Origin: Paratinospora sagittata
Taxonomy: Eukaryota; Streptophyta; Magnoliopsida; Ranunculales; Menispermaceae
DNA: 64,000 nt
Direction: 5' to 3'
Assembly: GCA_035771175.1 (NCBI GenBank)
Contig: CM069613.1
Location: 2,453,501 to 2,517,500 of the forward strand
Part shown: positions 14,001 through 23,745 of the stretch, one piece after another
Position numbering within the stretch: position 1 is the first letter of the stretch
How the letters are laid out: the number at the start of each line of letters is the position of its first letter
Position numbers and translations under genes: made by a program
The notes under the pieces: generated by a model
Seen by the model: the letters and a program-made list of their open reading frames with translations, nothing else
What the model was told of the DNA's origin: nothing
Database searches by the model: none

Positions 14001-16495
14001 TCAATAACGATACACCATTTATATATCTTTCTTGAATCATATTAATTTATAGAACATAGTTCGAGGAAGATAATCGGTGTGTAGACATATTGTCTTGAAA
14101 AATGTTAAAAAAAAAAAATTATGGATGATAAAATTTAATACTTATCACATGCATGTTTTATATGCAATCAATCTAGGCACTTTGTACTTATGGTAAGACA
14201 ACAAAAGAAGAATTTAGAGAATATATATAGTAGGGAACACTGACTATGAAAGTATATAAAAAGTTATTAAGTATTTTAAATGACAGCTATTGGACCATTG
14301 TCTAATTAGATGATAAGAGGTACTCATTATCTTAGATGACTAAATTCATAAAATATATTTTAATAGAAAAGAAAAAAAAAATCCAATAATTTACAGCTAC
14401 AAACACTTGAGGATGCACGTGAAAGTGGGGTTATCATAGATTTCATTCCAAATTAAGTTATTTGTGTTTTTTTGTTTTCTAGAAAGAATAAAATGGTATG
14501 AATGGCCGACATAGTGATGAGCCTTTCAAGATTCTCTTTTAAAGCCTTTTTGTCTGTATCAATTTTTACAAATTTTACAATAAAAAAAAGAAAAAAGAAA
14601 AAACATTTTCTTTGTATACCTCATTTAACTGGCCTTGCTATGATTTTGGGCAATACCTAGCTACTCCTTATTAATTTCGTCTAGCTCATCACTCTGATAT
14701 TCAACTTTGATGAATGTGACACGATTCTTGTACACATAGGTGAACACTTTGAGTTTTTAGGACATTAGTTCAATGAGTACTTTGGATATGGATTATATAA
14801 TTGGAGGACATCTAACATATACAATAAGAATACTCTTGATGAATTCTATGCCAAGGTAAAAGAACATATATATACATCTTTCTTTTGTGAAATAGAAAAT
14901 ACACTTTTTTGATCATTAGATTATGCATTATATATTAAGAAGCATTATACATACATATTTAATGATCTTGTATGTGTAATTGCACTTTTTTCAGTTAAAA
15001 TAACATATTTTTTTACTATTTTGATAGAAAATCAGTATGTAGCTAGTGTTAGAAATCCAAAAACTAGAATGGTCAATATATATTAATTCTCATGAGAGAC
15101 TGTAGTTTTTCGAAAACTGAATATACAAGAAGAAAAATGTTTTATGTAGCTGGGTATCAATATCATTTTTATATGTTGGCATGCAGATCCCTTACATGTT
15201 TTTCTGTCATTCTTACATTAACTAAACTTCATTTATGTTCCTACTAGTTTGATTTTTTTTTTTTCTTCTGCGCATGATCAATAGAGTAGACAACTAACTT
15301 CAAAATTTTAACTGTGTGCAGAAGAGACAGCTTCATCACCCACAGAGCCTTTTGTGATGCTCTTGCAGAAGAAAACAACAAAATAAACCAAGATCTCATG
15401 CCAACCAATATCGATTCAAATTTACAAGGCCAAGTATCTGAACTCATATCCTCAATGCCCATTAACACCACTTCATCAACCAACACTTCCATTAATGAAT
15501 TCAACCACAGTGAACCCAATATTAAGAACCCCCTCATCAGATCCCTTAATCCACACGATCACCTAATGCCCATGCCACTCAAGTCATCCCTTAACATGGC
15601 AGCAGCCCCAACTTCTCTCTTTGGAAACCCAAGAACCATATCTTCATCATCTCCATCTCTGCAGCTAAACCCTGCCGGCAACAGCATCTCCTCCACCTTC
15701 GACGGCCTGCACGACAGCAGAAGCAGCAGCCGCCTACAAATACTCGCCGGATCTGCCCATATGTCCGCCACAGCCTTACTGCAGAAAGCAGCACAAATGG
15801 GTGCAACTGCAAGTAGTAATATAAACTCTCCGATGATGCAGAAGAGCTTCGCTGTCTCTGGCATGGCTGGAGCACTGGCATATGCCCGGATTCCGTCGTC
15901 TTATAATGATCATCAAGTTCAGTCACAAATTACAGATCAGTCACAGCTAGTTGGGATTGATCATGGAGGATCAGGGGGGTTCATAAACCAATTCTTCCAC
16001 AAGAGCCCACAAGATTCTTCTCAATTCTTCGACGCACAGCCGGGTTCTGCAGGGACCGAGCACTCTGCTATGAATGATAATATTGGAATGTTCTCAGGGC
16101 TATTCATGAGTGGTAATGGTGGTGGTGAGACACAACATGGGGGGTTCTCGAAGAGCATGGAGCATGAAAACAGTAGTAGTAGTAGTAGTAATAGTAGTAC
16201 TACTAATATGTTACAAGGAAGAAATGTTAGTTCTGGATTGGGGTTACCGGGAAGTACTGGGCGCAACTCAGCCGGGCCGTCGAGGTTTCGAAGCAATGGA
16301 AGTGGTACTGGTGGTGGTGATGATATGATGACAGTGGATTTTTTAGGAATTGGGGGATCAAGATCAGCTAATAACTTGCATGAACAACAGCAGCAGCATC
16401 AACATGGAATGGAGTTTGAAGCAGAGTTGAACTCTTACCATCAACAGGTTATAAATGGGCAGGCAGCAATGGAAAAACCAATGTGGGATGCTTGA
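11080..16495 (+). CDS. INDETERMINATE DOMAIN (IDD/BIRD) C2H2 zinc-finger transcription factor
   Basis: Nuclear DNA-binding protein of the plant IDD family. Family members act in root patterning, gibberellin/DELLA signalling, or flowering. Coding exons are 11080-11302, 12777-13173 and 15322-16495 (597 aa). All junctions are GT-AG and in phase. A Gln/Ser-rich N-terminus precedes a KKKR nuclear signal and NLPGTPDP. Four zinc fingers follow: C2H2 at residues 96-116 (CEICNKGFQRDQNLQLHRRGH), C2H2 at 137-165, C2HC at 172-192 and C2HC at 199-218. The junction of exons 2 and 3 falls inside finger 4. The C-terminal half carries two family motifs, MSATALLQKAAQMG (from residue 354) and TVDFLGIG (544-551). 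The last residues are EKPMWDA. The start was chosen as the first ATG in frame with the acidic/Gln-rich leader. The subclade was not assigned. Confidence 0.95.
13304..13457. mobile_element. MITE in IDD intron 2
   Basis: Long imperfect terminal inverted repeats: aacacacatttctaatacat at the left pairs with atgtgttagaaatgtgtgtt at the right. The match continues inward to gttggattg / caatccaac. Length is about 154 bp. No target-site duplication is certain, so the superfamily is open. Confidence 0.75.
13528..13700. mobile_element. second MITE-like inverted repeat in IDD intron 2
   Basis: Left end ctgtttagaagaatttttt matches the reverse complement of the right end aaaaaaattcttccaaatag with a few changes. 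The interior is A/T homopolymer-rich. It is probably a small non-autonomous DNA transposon. Ends are approximate and no duplicated target site was found. Confidence 0.55.
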
Positions 16496-18090
16496 GAGAA
16501 GGGAAGAAAAATAGAAGAAAGTGATCTAGTTTTGGTCTTCGTTTTAGTTTTAGTTTAATTTCTTTCTTTTTCTTTTCCCTTTGGAAAAGCCAAGTAGTTC
16601 TCTTAGAACTCAACAAGACCAGGGCTCTCTGCAGGACCAGGACTTGAGCTTTGTAGACAATTTAGCCCATGAAATGTTAAGAGGCCATAAAAAGTCAAAA
16701 GAAACTGTGGAGAATTTCTCTATCTATTGGACTTAAAAAGAGCCCGGCCTTCAAAGAGGTCTAGGAATATTGAACTGTTTTTGCCATGAAAATTGAGAAT
16801 TGGAGCTCATTAATCAAGAGGTCAATATATCTTGTGAGGGTTTGACACTTGACAACAATATCATCAATCATCCTAGAGAACATGCAAACAAACACAGGTA
16901 TAAATTTAAAACATAAGAGGGTAAAACTATGGCAACAAGAACTATATCTATCTAACAAGACCAGGGAGAGGTACTAACCAACTAAGGAGCAGCACTAACT
17001 GGTGAGTCAAAGGAAATTGAAGCGTTAATAAGTGAACATAATCAAGTTTAGGAGAGTTGAATTTTTAACAAGGTGTAAATTTGTAAAAGATGCTAGGCCA
17101 ATGTTATTCGACCAATTGCAATTAAACAAAGGCCTTCTATTTAACTTACTATGATGAAAAAGAGTCTCCTACATTTAACATCTTTTAATAGAAAAAATAA
17201 TTTTTAATTAAAAAAAAAAAAACTTCCATGGCTAACATAAGATATCATGAGCTATTTAATTTTACTCAGTGATTTTAATGAAGGAATGCAAGTCATAAGA
17301 TATCATGAGCTCAAATTTCACTACTTATCAAATAAAGAGCCTTCTTTATTGATATTTTGTCAAGTTCAATCTTCGGGTTTTTAGTACAATTTAAACATAG
17401 TCAATGGGCTACTAGGGCCAATACAAGTGTATACTATACAGTCACATATAGGCTCGTTAATATCAACCAAGATAATAAAGGGCTTTTATCCTCATAATAT
17501 TTAAGATTGCGTCCCTTGTTTAATAACAATGTTCACGACCACCATCAAATCATTCAAGACAATCACGCAAAATAAATAAATAAACAAATAAAATTGTTAG
17601 AAAAAACCTTTGTGCAAGTGATCAAATTATCATAAAAACCTAAAACATACAAATTTGATTTGCCTTCTCAATTATACTTGACAACCCATATTTTAGACTT
17701 TATAATTGAATTGATATATATACCTATTCATTAACATTATAATAAGTTTTAATCTATTCAATTAATGAGGCAGATGGTCGGAGGACATAGAGAAAATAAA
17801 GTGATTGCGGGTATGAGTCTCAACTGAAGTAGAATTTTAGGCATGGAGTTAGATTAAAGTTAGGTTTAATTGTCAAGTAGGTTTGTCGTACTTCAGGAGC
17901 AAAATGTTTTGTTGGTGTAAGGATTAGTTGACACAAAGGCCGTTTGACCGGGGTTATTTCTTCTTAAATAAAGTAAATAAAAATAATGAAAAATTGAATT
18001 AGTTGGTAATTTCTAATATTTTATTATTATTTTTAGTTCACGCAGGTTGATTTCATCGAATATCTTCCGAGGGGGCATTTGTGTAAATTA
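16496..18090. other. IDD 3' UTR and intergenic DNA
   Basis: The first few hundred bases after the IDD stop are probably its 3' UTR. Farther on, the 15-mer aagatatcatgagct occurs twice, near 17240 and 17298, suggesting a decayed repeat. No gene is seen. Confidence 0.5.
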
Positions 18091-18099
18091 ACCAAAGCA

Positions 18100-18134
18100 A
18101 AACCCTAATTTCAGTCCCAAGGGCCTCTATATAA
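18100..18134 (+). promoter_or_regulatory. telo-box plus TATA promoter of the snoRNA unit
   Basis: AAACCCTAA (telo-box) lies at 18100-18108, a GGGCC element at about 18120-18125 and TATATAA at 18128-18134. Telo-boxes and GGGCC-type site II elements are known promoter elements of plant ribosomal-protein and snoRNA genes. The two C/D snoRNAs begin about 150 bp downstream on the same strand. That the elements drive these RNAs is inferred from position. Confidence 0.65.
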
Positions 18135-18280
18135 TGATCTTTCTGCTACTCATTTCATTTGTTAGTATTAAGAGGTAGTTGTTCTGTTGTGAGTGTTACA
18201 GAGAAGGTGCAATTTCAGACGCTTAGCTTAGGGTTTTTTTGCTATTTCGCTTCTTTGTTTGAAGTATTTTAATGGTAATG

Positions 18281-18369
18281 GAGAGCAGTGATGATCATAA
18301 CTACCTATTTTCTGACGGATCTCAGTGTTCTTCATGATTATAGAAACCAATGGATCCTTCTGAGCTCTT
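18281..18369 (+). ncRNA. box C/D snoRNA guiding 18S rRNA 2'-O-methylation
   Basis: C box GTGATGA at 18288-18294, D' box CTGA at 18312-18315, a degenerate C' near 18334-18340, and D box CTGA at 18360-18363. The ends gagagc and gctctt form the terminal stem. The guide just upstream of the D box (ccaatggatcct) is complementary to the conserved plant 18S stretch AGGATCCATTGG. Counting five bases from the D box places the methyl group on the A of GGATCC. From memory this is the site served by yeast snR41 and human SNORD62, so the plant counterpart would be of the snoR41Y type. The target of the D' guide was not identified. Confidence 0.85.
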
Positions 18370-18465
18370 CGTTCTGTTTTGTGTTTTAAATTTTTGTTTT
18401 ATTTTTGAATGATTAGTTGTTTCAATTCATCTTGTTTTTGTGTCTACATTTCCTTTGGAGTGCTG

Positions 18466-18542
18466 TTGATGTGATGATAACTTTCACGGAAGGTTCAACA
18501 TGTCGATCGCAGAAAATCAGACTACAATTATCTGATCATCGG
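18466..18542 (+). ncRNA. second box C/D snoRNA, guide matches 25S rRNA
   Basis: C box GTGATGA at 18471-18477 and D box CTGA at 18532-18535, closed by a short stem (ttgat / atcgg). The bases upstream of the D box, cagactacaatt, are complementary to aattgtagtctg, which I recall as part of the conserved GAATTGTAGTCTGG stretch near the 5' end of plant 25S rRNA. The fifth base from the D box would place the modification on the first U of that AAUUG. The D'/C' pair is not clear. It lies about 100 bp after the first snoRNA on the same strand, so the two are probably processed from one precursor. Confidence 0.75.
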
Positions 18543-18585
18543 TACTCGTCTTTCTCTTAGGACATTTCCTTTCTCCGTTGATTAT

Positions 18586-19107
18586 CTTTGCGGATATTTA
18601 AGCTATTTGTTTTTCTTAGTCGTAGAAGGATACATATATTAATGCTTGATGCTGTTTCACGGGATCCTTGGATTGATTTTTATGTTCATTCTTAGATTTG
18701 TCTCTTTATTTATTCTTGTGGCTGAGATTTAAGAAATTATATTTTCTTTGCGGATATTTAAGCTATTGGTTTTCCTTAGTTGTAGAAGGATATACATATT
18801 TGATTGCTTGATGCTGTTTCAGTAGATCCTTGGACTGATTTATACGATCGTTCTTAGATTTGTCTCTCTATTTATTCTTGTTGCTTATATATGAAATATT
18901 AGTTTTTCTGTATAGTGGAAGTAACGTTGTCGAATGCTTGATTTCTATTTCAGTAAATCTTTTCATCTTTTTAGATCTATCTCTCATTCTTTTTTGAGTT
19001 TTGTAGCTGAGATTTAAGAAATCGGTTTCTCTTCATAACGGAAGAAAACATTGTTGAATGCTAGATTCTGTTTCAGGAAATCATTTGATCGATTTGTCGT
19101 TCATTTT
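18586..19107 (+). repeat. four degenerate tandem units downstream of the snoRNAs
   Basis: Units start near 18586, 18746, 18895 and 19010. The first two are the closest (period 160), both beginning ctttgcggatatttaagcta. All carry versions of gaatgcttgat-ctgtttcag-aatc followed by a T-rich stretch with tagat(t/c)tgtctct. No C/D boxes or clear H/ACA motifs were seen in them. They may be part of the snoRNA precursor or an unrelated duplication. Confidence 0.7.
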
Positions 19108-20690
19108 TGCATCTTTTCTTTCACATTTTTTTTATAATTATAGGCACATACTTTTTTTATATTATTTCTAGAAATAGGTAACAAAAAATATTATTTGCTT
19201 TTTTTTTTAATTACGGCAACCAGGGCTTAGCCAGGATTGTTTTTTAGGTGGGCTAACTTTAGATCCTTTTAAAAAAACGAAGTAGGGATGAAGAATTAAA
19301 GTAGAATTAACATTTAATTTTTACTATTCACCTACAATTTGTAAGTATGCAACAAAGAAAAAGAAAAAAATTAAGAATAAAAAATAGAAATATTGTAAGG
19401 ACTCAGAAGATATTAGAAAAATAATAAATTAAAAGAAATAAAGGAGAAAATCTTTGCTGAAGGAAGGTTTGGAGAAGAATTGTGGCAACAATTGAATTTT
19501 GGGGCGTTTGAAAAAGAAGAGTTGCGGAAGCTTTGGGGGTTTAAAGAAAAAGAAGAAAAAAAAATGCAGGAGTGGGGGTTTTAGATTTGGGAGGGTTTGG
19601 AGCTGTGATTTGGGAGGCTTGTGAATTTGTGGCTGCGATTTGAGCGGAGTTTGGAATTGCGATTTGTGGGGGGAGTTCGGAGGGGTTTCAGAGTAGTGAT
19701 TTAGGCGATTTTTTTTTTTCTTCTTCTAAGTAACTAGTAATTAAGGATATAGTAAAATTATTTTTAAAAATTAAGGGTATTATGGGATATTTTTATAAAA
19801 TGTTTACCCTGCCTACAACTTAAACGCCCAACAAGAATTGCGATATATATATGTATATATATTTGAAAAATAATAATAAATAAACATCCAACAAAAATAC
19901 CCATTGTGTAATTTTTTGTTGGAGGGGAAAAGACAAAACGTGGATGATGCCAAAAAAGTTGCTGTTTCGTTGGAGATCAAGGAGGCAACGTCCAAACGCT
20001 CTCTTTACTCAATTTCCCTAATCCTCTATTTTAATTTATTTTTAATGGTAGCAACTCTTGAAGAGGCGGCATATTGAAAACTGTAGTCTTACTAAAAATT
20101 TTGAAAAATGTACTGATGGAAATTTTTATGAATAAACTCTTGAAGAGGCTGGCTGCACTTTTGTTGGAGTTTTCTTATTCCTGGCTTTCTTGTTTTTGCA
20201 AACTTCGTCACTGCGGCGACGTCAAAATAGGTTAAATTAGGTGGCCTTGAGGTAATAAGTTAAATTAGGTGGCCTTGGGTTTATTTTTGTTAGCTGTCAA
20301 GTTGAGTATTTGTAGGATGTAGTCGAAAAGCTTCGTAGGGAAGCATATGCCGTCAACTTTAAACTATGCACCACCAACGTAGTAGGTTTACACTTTTTTT
20401 TTTCCTTTTCTTTTTCTTCCCGCATCCCACATTTTGAGTGTCCACAAGATGTCACTCACTTGCTCCATTTTGCTCATATTGTTGTAAATGCCATGGTTGC
20501 CCTTAAGCATGTTGAGCAGGCGGTAGCTCACAATTAGGCAAATTATTCTTAGAACGACATTATTCTTAGAACGACGTTGAGATTGTTGGGCTGAAGAGTA
20601 AGTAGGCGGGTTACGAGAAAGAGTTGACCTTCAAAGAAAGTGGCGAGTCTTCCTTGACCATCAAAGGAAATTGATTGGGTTGCAAGTTGA
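19108..20690. other. intergenic DNA with short repeats
   Basis: No gene is supported. A G-rich stretch at about 19560-19710 repeats a gcgatttg core. The 19-mer gttaaattaggtggccttg occurs twice near 20231-20275. The last few hundred bases before the copia relic are not recognisable as retrotransposon coding sequence. Confidence 0.45.
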
Positions 20691-20698
20691 GCTAGTCA

Positions 20699-21652
20699 TT
20701 GTATGGCATGAAGCAGTCACCAAGACAGTGGTACAAGAGATTTGACAGTTTCATCAAAGGACAACAATGTACCCGGAGTCAGCTTGATTATTGTGTCTAC
20801 TATCACAAACTTCAAAATGGTACATTGATTTACTTGTTTTTATATATAGATGATATGTTAGTCGCATCTAAAAGCAAGGTGAAGATCAACAAGTTGAAGA
20901 CTCAATTAAGCTTAGAGTTTGAAATGAAGGATCTTGGAGAGGTTAGAAAAATTCTCGGGATGGGAGATCACTAGAGTCAAGGCCAAAGGTACAATTTGTT
21001 TGATTCTGACTCAGTATTTGAAGAAAGTTCTTCAAATTTTTGGCATTGGCAATGACACAAAACCTGGGAGCACACCATTGGCACCACATTTCAAGCTAAG
21101 TTCATCAATGTCATTAAATTTCGAGGATCAGAAGAAGCAAATGTAGAATATTTCATATGCAAATGCAGTTGGTGCCTTGATGTATGTTATGGTGTGTACC
21201 AGACCTGACATTTGACATGCTGTAAGTATAACAAGTCTTTACATGCACAACCCCGGTAAAGGCCACTGGCAAGCAGTGAAGTGAGTTGGAGATCAACACT
21301 ACAGTCAACAGTTGCTTTGTCTTTCAAGGAAGTAACGGAAGCTTTCAAGGAAGCAATTTGGCTTCATGGATTGACTAAAGACTTGAGAATTGTACAGAAG
21401 AATGTTTAAGTTTTTTGTGACAACCAGAGTGTCATTTGTTTGGCAAAGAACCAAGTTCATCACAGTCGAATGAAGCATATTGATGTTCGTTTTTATTTTG
21501 TTCGAGACATAGTAGAAGAGAGTATTTTTCTGCAAAAGATCAAGACTGCAGATAACTCCGCAGATTTGCTTACAAAGATGGTTACAGGGATCAATTTCCA
21601 ACATTGTTTGGATTTGATCATCTCACGAGCTCGGAGTGTCAAAGGGCACTAA
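20699..21652 (+). pseudogene. Ty1/copia retrotransposon relic (reverse transcriptase and RNase H)
   Basis: Frame 1 (20699-20974) starts at YGMKQSPRQWYKRFD, a hallmark of copia reverse transcriptase, and includes the catalytic YIDDML. A frameshift near KDLGEVRKILGM moves the reading to a second frame (20934-21146). RNase H/C-terminal pieces follow in broken frames: EAIWLHGL, then VFCDNQSVICLAKN after an in-frame stop, then HIDVRFYFVRD and ADLLTKM up to 21652. The gag, protease and integrase parts are missing, as is the first half of the RT. No paired LTRs were found. The copy is dead: 5' truncated, frameshifted and stop-containing. Confidence 0.92.
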
Positions 21653-22514
21653 TGGAGGCAATAACCGTTTTTTGAAGGAAGTTTACTATCTGTAGAGAGA
21701 TTGTAAGTGTGGAGGAGTCCTCTTCAAGCTGAATTGTTCGCGCTGAATTGTTTGAAAAGGGTGATTTAAATATATTTAAATTATGAAAATGTCCCTAAAT
21801 ACTCTTAGAAATAGAGCATTACTTCATTCTTGAAATTTATATTCGGAGAGATCTAATCTGAGAGATTTAATTTAAGAGATTTAATCTGTAATATCCGCCT
21901 AAGGGTGATGTAATACAAGTTTGTTATTTTTCGTAGACGTAGGCTAAGGTGAAGTAATATCCACCTAAGGGTGAGTAACAATATGAAGTTATTCTTTGCA
22001 GCTAAGAAGCAGCACAAAAGGCTAGGGAAGAAGAAGAGGCGTGAGCTAGGCTGTTAGCTGAGAGGAACAGACTCATGGCGTTGGTGTCGAGGAAAGGCAA
22101 GACTTAAATTTTAGAGAAGGTTGTAGGTTCCATTGCAAAGAGGACCCAGTTGCAAGATGGGGATAGAGCCAACACAACGACTATTTGAGGAATTCAAGGC
22201 TCTTGTTGTTGAGCCAAACCTCGAGCATTGGTTGCTCTTAAAATATTAATGGTTCTTAAACATCTGTCCAAGTCCTCCTGTGGGTGGTACTAAAACAACG
22301 ACTATTGAAGAATTTAAGGCATCACAAGACACTATAAATAAAGTAAGCCAATAATCAACTTGGTAGGTTTTAGTTTAGCACATTTCTTCCACTTCATTAT
22401 TTTTTAGTGTTCAATTCATTATTATTTAGTGTTAAAATCTTGTGGCAACAAATATCTTTAATTTTTAGAAATTATCTCATTATACCCTTAATTTCTAATT
22501 ACTTTGAATGAAAG

Positions 22515-22552
<38 letters not shown>

Positions 22553-23745
22553 ATTTGTCATCCAAGTGATAATTAATACAAATAAATTTTATTATAACCA
22601 AAATATAACATATGATTACAATATAACAATTATTTTTAATTTTTTAAAATAGGAGGTTGGAATATTTTAGTTAGTACACAATATTTTTAAAATAAGCTCA
22701 AGCCAAATAAAAAATAAAAAAATGGCAGAGCTAATTTTTATAATACTTAAAATTGGAGAGTTAAAGAAAAAAGTAGAATTACTAACTCTACCCAAGTAAA
22801 AGAGTAGCTAATAACATTTCTAATTAAATTTTGGTTAAGAATATTTACTTCCATCTTTATAATATTTGAGAACAAGAATTTTAACCAAAATGTAAAGGAA
22901 AGAAGATAAAAGAGGGCAACCATTGCCGTCCATCCCAAATAAGAATATAATTTGAATATGATAACTTCTCCAAAGGTAAAATAGACGAACTTTGAAAAGC
23001 ATGCGCTCATAATAAAGCATTGAAAGGAAGTTAAGTTGATTTTGCCCTTGCACCACGAAAAGAAAAAGAAAAAAAAAAAATTCTCCTTATTTTTCTCCTT
23101 TCAGATTCGCCGTCATTTGATCTTTTTGGTTTGATCTTATATAGTACAACAATGTCCCATTACCATCCGACCCAACCCCTAAGAATTTATTCACTACCCT
23201 CAAATTTAGGATTTCAAAAGATAAAGCTTATACAAGTTACTCAAAGAAATTGATGCCTAATTGCGTATGGCATTATCTGTAAAGAAGAAAACTTTGCCAT
23301 CTGAAAAATGGCTAACAATCAGTAGGGTTCATTACAATGGTGCGGGCGCAGAAAACTGCAACAAAGCCAAACAAAACTGTTAGATGTAGCTACCATAAAG
23401 TGTGTTACAGTGCAGATTAGCAGATGTTACTCTGAACTTTCATCTTACTTCTCTGCCTTGAAATTTTTATTTTTTATTTTAGCTCAGCGGGTGGCGGGAC
23501 TTACGTTCCCATAAGGATTATGGGAACAGACTACAAACATTCAAGGATGCCATTAGCCTACAAGTGAAGTGATGGAAATTAACTTCTCAGCCTTGAATTT
23601 AATCATGAAGCAGACCTCGTTTATTTATATATATATATAAGAAGAAGAAGAATAGATATCTAAATATACGTCTAACATCTAAATGATTGAATTAATTAAG
23701 GGTAATGGGTACCTGTAAAGAAAGCTTACATGTTGTATAATAGTA
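21653..23745. other. intergenic DNA and 3' flank of the MTPC1-like gene
   Basis: No intact gene. The first few hundred bases may hold the decayed 3' end of the copia element. A TA microsatellite occupies 22518-22547. Around 21990-22200 a short stretch is codon-like (aagaagcagcacaaaagg...) but has stops, and it could be a captured gene fragment. The last part should include the 3' UTR of the minus-strand transporter. Confidence 0.45.
22518..22547. repeat. TA dinucleotide microsatellite
   Basis: An uninterrupted TA repeat of about 30 bases. Confidence 0.95.

Noticed and set aside
15559..15926. Minus-strand frames of 101 and 111 codons
   Set aside because: Antisense shadows of the IDD C-terminal exon; Cys/Leu runs come from reversed Ser/Gln codons.
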